The position numbers were made by a program, and so were the translations under genes. The notes below the pieces were generated by a model, which made no database searches, was not told the origin of the DNA, and was given only the letters and a program-made list of their open reading frames with translations. A stretch of 64,000 bases of DNA. It comes from Nemertoderma westbladi (Eukaryota; Xenacoelomorpha; Nemertodermatida; Nemertodermatidae). Positions 50,701 to 59,705 of the stretch are shown one piece after another. The DNA is taken from the NCBI GenBank assembly GCA_032718475.1, contig JAUCBJ010007049.1, forward strand, positions 1 through 64,000, read 5' to 3'. The number at the start of each line of letters is the position of its first letter. Position 1 is the stretch's first letter.

Positions 50701-52301
50701 GACTTCGTCGGGAGTGGAGAAAGATCGAATACCAGCGAGAAGAGCGGGGTGGATTCTTAAAATTAGAAGATGTGTACCTTTTGATATCCAGGGAGGCAGT
50801 AGTAGAAACTCGATCTAACTACACTGACCAGCACATCGTGGCAGAAGGGATCACCTTGCCATCCTCCAACCGACAAAAACCCCAGACAACATCCACCAAG
50901 ACGGCCACTTACGCCACATCGACGGAAACCCGACAATTCTCGGACGGAAATAGGGTATCTACGCCCATTGGGATAAAACAGACTCGACAGCAACTCAGTA
51001 CCGACTTCAGCGGCTGCCAATACTGCGAGCATTTAGGCAAGCGGTATAGCGGTCACAAGTTGAGAGGTTGTCGACAGTTTCGCGAGTTAAACTCGGAAGA
51101 ACGACGGCTGCAGATACGGCCATTGGACTCTTGTTGGCGGTGTACGCGACACGGACACGTCCGTAAAGATTGCCCAAATACCGACACTTGTCCATCCTGT
51201 GGACGCAACCACGACGGTCTGCTCCACACAGACAGCCACACGCCGACAAAACGCTTCGCCAGGGAACACCCGGAAGCAGCAGCGAGATGTGATGCGGCCT
51301 ATAAGAATCGAGAATCGAAAACGACTCCAACCTTCGTGACCCATATTGAGGATTGCTTCTCAGAACAACCCGGATCGTCGGACGAAGAGTCAGAAGACGA
51401 CGACGTATATTCGGATGGAGATGAACAGCCATCGATCGCGCTTCTGACTACTGACCAACTGAAGGGATTCAGTGTAATTCCGATTAAGATTACTGGCACA
51501 AAGGGGAGTAAGAGAATCTACGCTATCCTGGATTCAGCCTCATCTCACAGCTACGTGGATGAAAAGATAGCTGACGTCGTGACGGATCTCAGACTAGGTA
51601 AGCGCGTCAGTTATACCGTAAGTAGTATGCACGGACAGCGTGCAATACCAGTGACACGAGTTAAGTTGGACTTAGACTCTCTTCTTCCAAAATCGCAGCA
51701 CAGCGAGAGGGAGAGGTCTTTGTTACCCTTCAAGGATTTGACCTTTGCGGCCACAAAAGACTTTAGTAACCTACTAGGTCCGGTCCCAGAACAATCCTTG
51801 GAGGACCGTAAGTATTTCAGACACCTTGGTGTACCTGAATGTCCTGTCAATTATAGATCGGTAGCCATGCTGATCGGGACGGACCAATTCAACCTACATC
51901 AGGTGTGGGAAACCAGACCATCGGCAGTCGTAGCGGGAAACGCATACGCCTGTAGAACGCCGATAGGGTGGTATACTCGAGCGCCTGTGCGCACACTGGA
52001 CATAAGTGACGAGGAAGACGATGTACAAAGTACATGTAGTTTATTAACTATAAATTCAATTCATTCCTTTTCACACGACGTGGACCATACTACACTACAG
52101 TCGACAAAACATAACAGACGTGTAACTAGTATGATAAGTCACAAGGAGCAGCTAACCCACCAGGTGAGTTTAGAACTTGGGGAGAAGACGAGTCAGCTAG
52201 AGATTCCATCGACGACAGATGATAGGCTTGCGAGTCTACCTACCCCAACAACCTCAACAATGCCCGTCGATATCGATGATGACGCGTTGAGAAATCATTA
52301 A
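47721..52301 (+). CDS. gag: Element B gag-protease polyprotein
   Basis: 1526 residues from ATG 47721. Acidic disordered start; long coiled coil with Gln and Ala runs (about 274..460); Pro/Thr-rich part with four 27-residue repeats (about 585..692); DUF1759-like capsid region (about 839..1032, PPKFSGSSKHWHTFVDYIE...); knuckle region from 1099 (CQYCEHLGKRYSGHKLRGC, CWRCTRHGHVRKDC, CPSCGRNHDGLLH); aspartic protease-like AILDSASSHSYVD, where Ala replaces the usual Gly of DSG; then the DUF1758-like linker (LIGTDQFNL, TPIGWYTRAP). It ends at TAA 52299..52301, immediately followed by the ATG of pol. It should form the particle and process itself. Confidence 0.9.
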   Translation: MSDKQDYTKNTPTDYDSCDADKSAAEEQQGKTREPTEPTPCASPVHPTGVPDAVVRGDGRTEDFLTVPQPRYRETDMVSSVGSQESVVRSVGGYMAHITRSIGEGQRILDELTAPMSRFEFYTLQVRVQSKVYKSVDNLIGLQDLARQRQDMDTQLRILEKLMIAREKLIQFKSTIRQIQQEQADQLLGESVSDELLQPEEEQELYRLDGQLKHLTDHLRMCGEDVGDWETVPEATRETSLAQIKPAPGTLDQSLVSIRSEIGEVSMATSEIARQQQIYRQQQEWEEQTQFLMAQVAAEEEKLRVANVARISHLQEQAELEVAEMERLELDIAQQAAAAELAQRTAAAELERQAAAAAAAAASELERQRLASEARTEMKKRQIKAQSAIRQAEFEAQQQQTEQREKEVKLRFELEKKARELANAKEDLDLQARDRSMRSRDGHDLDQMEVRHRQIQERMKEGSIGAPGRERQLVKDLCQRFPQVTPMFAPVTTKEPVSIAGSSNISPIRGATEHRFVIPDKFTPPRATSSPILKVKVSNPPITDRSSLLVEPVLLTTKQVSPLSTPKPVTHYEYPMTFRPTRPVQFTSQSTTSRKTCEPTEQRRPVDTRPNQFTSQSTTSRKTCEPTEQRRPVDTRPNQFTSQSTTSRKTCEPTEQRRPVDTRPNQFTSQSTTSRKTCEPTEQRRSVDDVPKRNVRIRTTQRTRTRRPPYPDDSSTSSESDYPKREVFRTGAADEYKRERSDNSFADNPPQNTPTQKALQPTDAISTQQLADIMRPVVNKLAQIEERLEEVQTDSSRNTEFEHNRHPKEPQRPVPSKHPSYQGKAPRRDINQCTNQGRETRNVAEEIAKFAARQGLPVQQPPKFSGSSKHWHTFVDYIESQIAVCAFTSREKFNYLLQTLSGEPKRLAETFVGVPDAFELAYDRLTSIYGGTVSMARSVIEELCKGGAITKPVDLLKLADEIKNAITTLRSIGQLDYGNTPTVLLKIIGRLHHRLRREWRKIEYQREERGGFLKLEDVYLLISREAVVETRSNYTDQHIVAEGITLPSSNRQKPQTTSTKTATYATSTETRQFSDGNRVSTPIGIKQTRQQLSTDFSGCQYCEHLGKRYSGHKLRGCRQFRELNSEERRLQIRPLDSCWRCTRHGHVRKDCPNTDTCPSCGRNHDGLLHTDSHTPTKRFAREHPEAAARCDAAYKNRESKTTPTFVTHIEDCFSEQPGSSDEESEDDDVYSDGDEQPSIALLTTDQLKGFSVIPIKITGTKGSKRIYAILDSASSHSYVDEKIADVVTDLRLGKRVSYTVSSMHGQRAIPVTRVKLDLDSLLPKSQHSERERSLLPFKDLTFAATKDFSNLLGPVPEQSLEDRKYFRHLGVPECPVNYRSVAMLIGTDQFNLHQVWETRPSAVVAGNAYACRTPIGWYTRAPVRTLDISDEEDDVQSTCSLLTINSIHSFSHDVDHTTLQSTKHNRRVTSMISHKEQLTHQVSLELGEKTSQLEIPSTTDDRLASLPTPTTSTMPVDIDDDALRNH
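49472..49795 (+). repeat. Gag-internal tandem repeat, four 81-bp units (Element B)
   Basis: Units are nearly identical, period 81, each containing one GGAAGACTTGTGAGCCT motif. The equivalent in A has three 84-bp units. Confidence 0.95.
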
Positions 52302-55300
52302 ATGGAACAAGCCGCATTGGACAAAGAATTGACGGAGAAGACTATCAGGTGGTTAGAACAAGATACAGCTGAACCTGGTAGCTACGAACCATGTATGTCG
52401 GAACAGGAGAAACAATCTTTGAGGATCATGGAAGATACTATCCGCCAGACGAAAGACGGACATTATGAGGTGGGGATGTTATGGCGTAGCCAAAGTCCTA
52501 AACTTATAAATAACTACCCACTAGCTTTAAGACGTCTACACTCAATACGGCAACGTCTATTAAAGGACGAGAAAGCCCATCTGCAGTACAACACTCAGAT
52601 GGAGACGTATTTGACTAAGGGATACGCTATCCGAATGACTAACCCAGAGATAGTGACTAACCAAACATATTACTTGCCACATCACTATGTGAGACACCCC
52701 GACAAACCAGATAAAGTACGCGTAGTCAATGACTGTGCGGCTCTGTTTGAGGGAATGTCCCTCAATAGTGAGTTGATGGATGGACCAAACATGAATAATT
52801 ATCTTATGGGGGTGATTATGCGCTTCCGTCAGCGTCAAGTAGCTTTTACTTGTGACGTAGAAGCGATGTTTCACCAAGTGAAAGCGTTAGAGCGAGACAG
52901 AGACAGTTTGCGGTTCCTCTGGTACCCGGAAGGAGACTTAAGTCTACCACCGGCGACTTACCAAATGCAAGTTCGCGTTTTCGGTGCCAGGGACAGCCCA
53001 AACTGCACGATGTACACCCTAAAACAAGCCGCTAGGGATCAGAAACATCTATATGACCCAGAGATAATTAAAATCGTAGAACGTGACTTTTACGTTGACG
53101 ACGGTTTACAGAGTTGCGACACAGTAGAACGTGCTACAACAGTAGCACATCAATTACGGGACTGCTTAGCGGGCGGAGGTTTTAACCTCACCAAATTCGC
53201 CTCAAACAGTGCCGAATTAGTAGATTCATTCGGAACGACTGAGCGTGGAGGTGGTGACATAGACCTAGAGTTCGAACCACTACCGACGACCAAGGTGTTG
53301 GGGCTCTTTTGGGACCCAAACACGGACAACTTTCGAGTGAAAGTAAGACTGGACAGTCAAGAAAACACACTGACAAAGAGATCATGCTTGTCAAAATTGA
53401 GCCGATTGTTCGATCCATTAGGATTCATCAGTCCAATAATACTGCAAGCCCGCATTTATATGCGCAGTATTTGGAAGGATGGACTGACATGGGACGAGCC
53501 GATCTCATCAGACCAAGTGGACTTATGGAAGACCTGGGAGGCGGAATTATCTTCGCTAGAAGATTATTCCATACCCAGAGTCTACTTTCCATTACAAACT
53601 ACATTTCCTGACAACTTGGAATTACATTGTTTTTCTGACGCCAGTGACAACGGTTTTGGTGTGGCAGCGTACTTGCGCAGACAAGTAGACTCAGAAGAAT
53701 TCGACGTTTCGCTCATTACTTCTAAGGCAAAAACAATGCCTACTAAGTATATGACGACACCACGAGCTGAGCTACAAGCCGCAACCCTGTCAACCACCAT
53801 CGTGAACCTTATACAGACAGAACTACAGTCAAGTTTACAGATATTTTATTGGACTGACGCGACGTTGGTTTTATTTTACATAAACAACGACACACTTGAA
53901 TTCAAGACATTCGTAGCTAACCGTCGCGCGGAAATTCTGGACCGTTCAATAAAAGAGGATTGGCGACATTGTCCCGGACCACAAAACCCAGCCGATATTG
54001 CGTCGCGAGGAATGATGCCTGAGGAATTCTGTAAACCGGAGAACAAAGAATTTTGGCAACACGGACCCCAATTCTTGCAGAAATCGACGCAAGATTGGCC
54101 ACCGTTATACGACAACAAGTCTAACACCATCCCTAAGGACGCCGAAATCAAGAAACCAAAAAAGGGGAAGGCAAAGAAAAAGACGACGGCGACTAAACTC
54201 AAGAAAAAACCGAAGGCGAAATGGAAAGATATAACTTCAAAGGTCAAGAGAGGAAGACTTGCGAGCCTTTCTACACCAGACATATCGCCAGACGGTCAAC
54301 CAGACACGTTACTAGACAGCCAACCAGACATTTTGCCAGACATATCACAAAATGTTCTACCAGACACTAGTAACACATTGACAAATAGAAAAGCCGCAGT
54401 TTCTCTATTGGAGCGGCCTTCTGTTGACAAACAACCAGATACGTTACCAGACGTATCGCCAGACACATTACTAGACAGTCGACTAGACATTTTGTCAGAA
54501 ACATCACAAAATGTTCTACCGGACATTAGTAATGTATTGACTAACAGTAAAGCCGCAGTTTCCCTATTGGAGCGGCCTTGTATTGACAAACTACCAATTT
54601 TGACACACTTGAGCAACCATAAGCATGGTGAAACCTCATGTATTACAGATGTGGGTAGTACCTACGCTAACGTAAATACAGGTGTTACTCTGCGCTCAAG
54701 AGACATACCCAACTTGCAACCTATGGTGAGACCTGGGATTAATGTCGGCAGAAAAATAGGTTTACCGAAACCTGCTGACCCCATAGAGTTCAAACCACCA
54801 TTAACGATCGACTTACAAAGTACCGACAATCAAGGTAAGAAGACGAAGAAGGATAAATTACTTGTAGACCCGGACGGATCAACAGTCAACAAGGGAATAC
54901 TTACCGGCGGACCCGTGGGCCCTTCTAGTAATTCAAAACCTTCAAAATTCTCCATTGACTTACCTGATGACGTCACAAATACTCACGTCGACCGTATTGT
55001 AAACTTAACAGACTCTTGGTCAAACGCTTGCCGAAAATTAGCGTGGATTGTACGTTTTGTACAATACGTTAAAGGCAAACGCGACTTTACACGTCGACTT
55101 ACATTGGCTGAGATTGACAGGTGTGAGATTAAATTAATTCGCCATTACCAACTGCGATATTTCGCGCGCGAATTCACATCCATAAATCAAGGTCAACCAA
55201 TCAAGTCGTCACCAATATTGAGTTGGAGTCCGATTATTTATAATGGCTTAATTTGTCATAAATCTCGGCTTCAAAACATTGACTTTAACACAAACTTTAG

Positions 55301-56495
55301 ATACCCAATAATAATACCGCAACACCACGAACTACAACGTGCAATGATACTGGACGCACATTTACATCTGAAACACGCTGGAAGACACCACTGTCTTTCC
55401 TACTTACGTACAAGATTTGTATTAATTAGACCCAGTAAAGCATTAAGTTCAGTGACACGTACGTGTATTATTTGTAAAAAGGTACATTCTAGAATAGGTA
55501 CCCAAGAAATGAGTGAACTACCACAAGCACGACTTCAAGCATTCAGACCACCTTTTACAGAGACTGGAATTGATTGCTTTGGTCCCATACATACGAAACG
55601 TGGACGTATACTAGTAAAACGCTGGGGACTGATTTTCACATGTATGTCCAGTAGGGCAGTTCATATTGAACGTGTGATGGATCTTTCCACCAACGCGTTT
55701 ATACTAGCATTGCGGCGATTTATCGCTAGACGCGGACTAGTGAAGTGCTTGTACTCAGACCAAGGGACAAACTTTGTTGGTGCTCGAAATGAGATTGCTA
55801 GAGCCTTTAAGAAATTAGATCATGATCAAATCTCGAACGAACTACAACCTCACAAGATTGTTTGGAAGTTTAATCCTCCAGATAGTCCATGGAGAGGCGG
55901 AGTCTGGGAGAGATTGATTAGATCTATAAAAACAGCCATGGCAAAGGTCATTCCAGTAAACCACATATTGACAGACGACCAACTGACAACACTGTTTGTT
56001 GAAATCGAGGCAATACTAAATACTAGACCAATAGTATTAGTACCCGATGACAAACAATCTCAGTTTGCTTTGACACCAGCACACCTGCTAATGCAGGCAC
56101 CGACCACTTTAATGCCTATTTCTATTCCAATAGAAAGCGACAGCTACGGTAGAAAAGCGTGGAAAATCACGCAACTACTGGCTAACAAATTCTGGGAAAT
56201 ATGGCAAAACCATTATTTGCCCTCTATTTCTGCCAGAACAACATGGTACAATAACACCCGCGCATTAAAGCCGGGAGATCACGTGCTGTTGGCAGAAGTG
56301 AATCTAAAAAGACGCTTCTGGATAACAGGTGTAATTTTAGCCACACATCCATCTATGGATGGAGTGACAAGAACTGTGACAGTACGGACAATTGACGGTC
56401 GTACAGTAGACAGACCGACACAACGTCTCGTACTTCTTGAAGAGACTCGTAACGAGTCTGGAGACTACAAATCTCCACCTAATACTAGTAAATAA
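52302..56495 (+). CDS. pol: Element B pol: reverse transcriptase, RNase H, integrase
   Basis: 1397 residues from the ATG that abuts the gag stop, in the same frame. RT palm (FTCDVEAMFHQVKALERDRDS), box FYVDDGLQS (Y264), RNase H (HCFSDASDNGFGVAAYL near 444; WTDATLVL; NPADIASRG), and a repetitive Pro/Asp/Leu linker (about 665..770). Integrase follows, with an HHCC domain (HLHLKHAGRHHCL...CIICKK), catalytic D1091, D1153 and E1203, and a DUF5641 tail (LKPGDHVLLAEVN). All catalytic residues are present. Production may rely on readthrough or termination-reinitiation at TAA-ATG. In Element A the same region is fused to gag. Confidence 0.92.
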   Translation: MEQAALDKELTEKTIRWLEQDTAEPGSYEPCMSEQEKQSLRIMEDTIRQTKDGHYEVGMLWRSQSPKLINNYPLALRRLHSIRQRLLKDEKAHLQYNTQMETYLTKGYAIRMTNPEIVTNQTYYLPHHYVRHPDKPDKVRVVNDCAALFEGMSLNSELMDGPNMNNYLMGVIMRFRQRQVAFTCDVEAMFHQVKALERDRDSLRFLWYPEGDLSLPPATYQMQVRVFGARDSPNCTMYTLKQAARDQKHLYDPEIIKIVERDFYVDDGLQSCDTVERATTVAHQLRDCLAGGGFNLTKFASNSAELVDSFGTTERGGGDIDLEFEPLPTTKVLGLFWDPNTDNFRVKVRLDSQENTLTKRSCLSKLSRLFDPLGFISPIILQARIYMRSIWKDGLTWDEPISSDQVDLWKTWEAELSSLEDYSIPRVYFPLQTTFPDNLELHCFSDASDNGFGVAAYLRRQVDSEEFDVSLITSKAKTMPTKYMTTPRAELQAATLSTTIVNLIQTELQSSLQIFYWTDATLVLFYINNDTLEFKTFVANRRAEILDRSIKEDWRHCPGPQNPADIASRGMMPEEFCKPENKEFWQHGPQFLQKSTQDWPPLYDNKSNTIPKDAEIKKPKKGKAKKKTTATKLKKKPKAKWKDITSKVKRGRLASLSTPDISPDGQPDTLLDSQPDILPDISQNVLPDTSNTLTNRKAAVSLLERPSVDKQPDTLPDVSPDTLLDSRLDILSETSQNVLPDISNVLTNSKAAVSLLERPCIDKLPILTHLSNHKHGETSCITDVGSTYANVNTGVTLRSRDIPNLQPMVRPGINVGRKIGLPKPADPIEFKPPLTIDLQSTDNQGKKTKKDKLLVDPDGSTVNKGILTGGPVGPSSNSKPSKFSIDLPDDVTNTHVDRIVNLTDSWSNACRKLAWIVRFVQYVKGKRDFTRRLTLAEIDRCEIKLIRHYQLRYFAREFTSINQGQPIKSSPILSWSPIIYNGLICHKSRLQNIDFNTNFRYPIIIPQHHELQRAMILDAHLHLKHAGRHHCLSYLRTRFVLIRPSKALSSVTRTCIICKKVHSRIGTQEMSELPQARLQAFRPPFTETGIDCFGPIHTKRGRILVKRWGLIFTCMSSRAVHIERVMDLSTNAFILALRRFIARRGLVKCLYSDQGTNFVGARNEIARAFKKLDHDQISNELQPHKIVWKFNPPDSPWRGGVWERLIRSIKTAMAKVIPVNHILTDDQLTTLFVEIEAILNTRPIVLVPDDKQSQFALTPAHLLMQAPTTLMPISIPIESDSYGRKAWKITQLLANKFWEIWQNHYLPSISARTTWYNNTRALKPGDHVLLAEVNLKRRFWITGVILATHPSMDGVTRTVTVRTIDGRTVDRPTQRLVLLEETRNESGDYKSPPNTSK
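54290..54600 (+). repeat. Degenerate repeats in the RNase H-integrase linker
   Basis: Two ~130-bp imperfect units, each ending in a KAAVSLLERP-type segment, and shorter LPD..PDT repeats. The same block is present in Element A at about 1190..1510. Confidence 0.85.
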
Positions 56496-56683
56496 TTAGG
56501 AGTTTACAAATAGATTTCCATGTACCTGTACACCGTAGTAAAGACAGCGGTAGAATTCCATTGTCTTTATATGTGAACATTGAGGGTAGTACCCTTATGT
56601 GTCACATAGGAGCGGGATTTGTAGGTATAAGAAATGGAATTCTACTTGGAACTCACAATATTGAGACATTTTCGAAATTTTAG
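56492..56683 (+). pseudogene. Element B ORF3, exonuclease motif I piece
   Basis: A 64-codon open stretch without ATG directly after pol. It contains LYVNIEGSTLMCHIG, aligning with motif I of C (TYDNEGS...WMIHIRG). The first catalytic Asp is Asn here (56576). It ends at TAG 56681. It is in a different frame from both later pieces. Confidence 0.45.
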
Positions 56684-57051
56684 ACAATCCATTTGGATTT
56701 GAAAAATTTTTAAAAATTTTCTCCAGTAAATAGATTTCAGGGTACAGTCGGGTGGAACTTAAAATTAGAGAAACAAGAGAGGAAGACTTGCGAGCCTTTC
56801 TTAAAATTTTAATTAAATCTTACACGGTCTTGTTTCAATAAGTTACGTCAATAAATAGACTCCCCTATATTTATTACTAATTCTTGACTGCTTATTTTCT
56901 GATAATAGTTTGGGATCAAAAAGTGAGTATTTTAGACTCACAGCCAGTTTAGCCCAAATTCGTTTTTTATTTCGGCAAAAAATTTTAGATAAGAAGCAGC
57001 GTGTCATTAAAGAAACCCTAGATCTTAGGCTATGGGTAGGAGGTTAGAGCG
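56684..57051 (+). other. Gap inside the B ORF3 region
   Basis: AT-rich, non-coding as read, with one ~20-bp GGAAGACT motif at 56781..56801. The motif II region of the exonuclease is not seen in any frame. Confidence 0.4.
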
Positions 57052-57312
57052 TTGTCGAGCCAAAAGGGCAGACGAAAACTCTCATGTCTCCTCACAACTA
57101 ACAATAAACTCTGTTGTATTCCCTCTAGTAGCAATGATTATGTAACTACACTTCTAATTATGGAGAAAGGGATACAAGGAGAGCCGAGATGGGGATATGA
57201 TATCCAAGAGGAAGCAGCAGCGCCATTCGAAAGATTTGGAGCCAAGGACTACACTATATTTGGTATAAAGGAATTATCAGAAAGTACAGCGAAACTCGCA
57301 AAGACTAAATAT
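57052..57312 (+). pseudogene. Element B ORF3, middle piece
   Basis: A frame with EEAAAPFERFGAKDYTIFGI, which may match the helix after motif II (HLAFQEYGWNF in C). Beyond about 57312 the similarity passes to the next frame. The long open continuation in this frame is probably chance. Confidence 0.35.
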
Positions 57313-58898
57313 GACAACCCTTCTACAACTCCGACGCTCAGTGTGATGCCTTTACTCGAGCAGGATTTAGTATATTTCGAGACGTGTATCTTCGCTGTGC
57401 GGGATCTCTTATCGAAAGACCATCTATGTTTACATTGTTACCCTATGAAGGAGAACGTATCGTGGAGATTACGGATGAATCACGGCAGACGCGCGCGCCT
57501 ATCGGTCACCTTGGTGATGATTTCGAAGTAACTACTACGATCACTGACGATCCTTTAGAGGAACTTCTTGAGATAGAAAGGAACCTCCCGAAGAAATCTC
57601 AGACGGAGATTCGACAACTTGAAGCAACAGATGCTATAGTTTGTATACAACCTTCAGAAACCTACCAACCCATAGATCCAGATGATTACGATTATAGTGT
57701 GGGAGGAAGCGCTCGACCGATTGGAGATCTTATATACGAACGAGTGTGGTACCCTGCCAATACAATGTGTAGTAAATGTGGCGTCGCTGGACATCATATG
57801 ACAAAGTGCAGTGGAAAGCACATTACTACGACTCAGCTAATCTGTGGATGGTGTGGGGATCAAGGGTCTCATACCTTTTATACTTGCTGGAGATTTATGG
57901 CTCAATGTACTTACTGCAATATAAAAGGACATCGAGCATCTAAATGCCAACTAAGAGACATACCTTATGAACACGAATCTGTAAAACTCGTGAGGAAATT
58001 ATTCGATGAGTGGGAAGATTTAGCCGACGAACATGTATCGGCACAAAGAAGACGGTTTCCGATGAGAGCGCATCTTGGATTTTGGGCGGTAAATCCCCAA
58101 ACGATGATGTCGGAAGGATACATCTCCGCTATGCCCCAATACGACGAACTTATCGAGGTAGTCGATATTTTGCCCCACGACAGTGGATTCCGAGTAGTGC
58201 GCGAGTATCTACTACAGATTCACCCGGATAACAAAAACACGTGGAATTTTCAGAAAGTCGTTAACCGCATTACGTATGGTGAATTCGATCGTTTCCGAAC
58301 TGAAAAGCGGAATAAAGGAGCTTGGTTAACCGTCGCATGGGCGTACCGAGCCGCGTTTTACCATAAACGTATACGAGCGAGCGTATTCGAGGAAGAGGAG
58401 GTCCTAGAGGCGACAAATATACCAGCCACTCCGGTTGCGCCGTCTGCACGTCACCCTCGGGAGGACGGACAGGGTAGGATCATACGGGTCCAGAAAGTGG
58501 GCCAACAATTAAAGAAGTCTATTAATATAGAAGAACGCAAGGGAGTCGAGCCGACCATTCGAATTACTCGGGATACGGTATCACTTCCTAGAGAACCAAC
58601 AGGAGGATCGGGACATACACCAGCTGATCAACAGGGGGTGCAAGCTACTCTTGGGTCTGTGTCGTCCGCTTCTCGCGCGTTCCCAGACGTTCTACCAACT
58701 GTAGTGACAACTGATCGGTCACGAGGAATCGGTCGAGGTTTTGGGATGCCAAATAGACGAATTTGCGAGGAAATAGTCGCACCGTCTCTCAACGTCCAAA
58801 CGAAACCAGTGACTCGCCCCACAAGTCCCATATCGCGAGCAAAGTCACCTGTGCGCAGTTTTCGAGGACGCGGCAGGGCTCGATCCACAAAACGATAA
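57313..58898 (+). CDS. Element B ORF3 main piece: three zinc knuckles and basic tail
   Basis: Open from just after a TGA at about 57310. The start holds SDAQCDAFTRAGFSIFRDV, which fits exonuclease motif III with the usual Asp. Counting from the GTG at 57384, the knuckles begin near residue 129: CSKCGVAGHHMTKC, CGWCGDQGSHTFYTC and CTYCNIKGHRASKC. The second has the same odd CX2CX5HX4C spacing as in C. The shared C-terminal module (W..LADEH...RRRFPMRAHLGFWAVNP, then DILPHDSGFRVVREYL) follows, then a disordered Arg-rich end (FRGRGRARSTKR). Position after pol and domain order match C and D. Zinc or nucleic-acid binding is likely; catalysis is unlikely in this copy. Confidence 0.7.
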
Positions 58899-59698
58899 AA
58901 GGGAGGGCAAGGGTGGACGGAAGACTCGTGAGCCTTTCTTATGATTTTGTGATTTATTTGAATTTATATTTATATTTGTGTTTATTCCGAACTTAGCAAT
59001 TTGTATTGTTCCGAATTTATGAAATTTAGAAAGTTTATATTTAGAAGGAACTTATATTTGAAAGATTTATGTTTCATATTTGAGATGCAAAGGAGTTTAT
59101 ATTATTCTAAACTTATGCAGTTTATATTTATATTTAGTAAAGATTTATATTTTGCAAGATTTATATTTTATATTTGTGATTATTCCGAACTTATGCAATT
59201 TATATTGTTCCGAATATTATGCAATTTATATCTTATAAGCAGTATTTGTATTTACAGTGAAATAGAAAGTAAGAGTAGATGGAAGACTCGTGGGCCTTTC
59301 TTATAGTTTCATTTGTAAAGTGTTATATTTTGTATTTAGAAAGTTTTATAGTTAGAAAATTTTGTGCTTAGAAAGACTCATATTTGTAATTATTCCGAAC
59401 TCATGCAATCTACATTTAGGCACGAAAGTATTTGTAATTATTTGAATTTATGCAATATTTGAGATGCAATAGATTTATATTGGTGAATTTAATTTAGATT
59501 TATATTGTACTTACTTAGTAAAGCCTTAAATACGTAAAGTTTGAATTTGTAATTATTTTGTATCGAATCATTATGTAGAAAGGAAGTATTGTTTGAAATT
59601 TAATTTGTAAATATGTAAGTACGCCCTAAGTATTCTATAGTTTGATTGATTATTGGTGAAAACCGTATATTTTATGCACGATAATATCCTGTTTTCAT
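58899..59698 (+). other. Element B 3' untranslated region
   Basis: AT-rich, made of degenerate repeats of TTATATT, ATTTGTAATTATTCCGAACT and TATGCAATTTATATT. Two GGAAGACTCGTGRGCCT motifs lie at 58919 and 59281. No coding support. Confidence 0.7.
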
Positions 59699-59705
59699 GG
59701 AGCGG
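59699..59705 (+). promoter_or_regulatory. Polypurine tract of Element B
   Basis: GGAGCGG directly before the 3' LTR. Confidence 0.6.

Noticed and set aside
48523-51850. Many open frames on the strand opposite gag of A and B
   Set aside because: They mirror the coding frame in both copies and show no domains. They are shadows of low-stop antisense frames.
56684-57051. An intron joining pieces of B ORF3
   Set aside because: No convincing donor and acceptor pair was found. The three pieces lie in three frames, which fits decay equally well.
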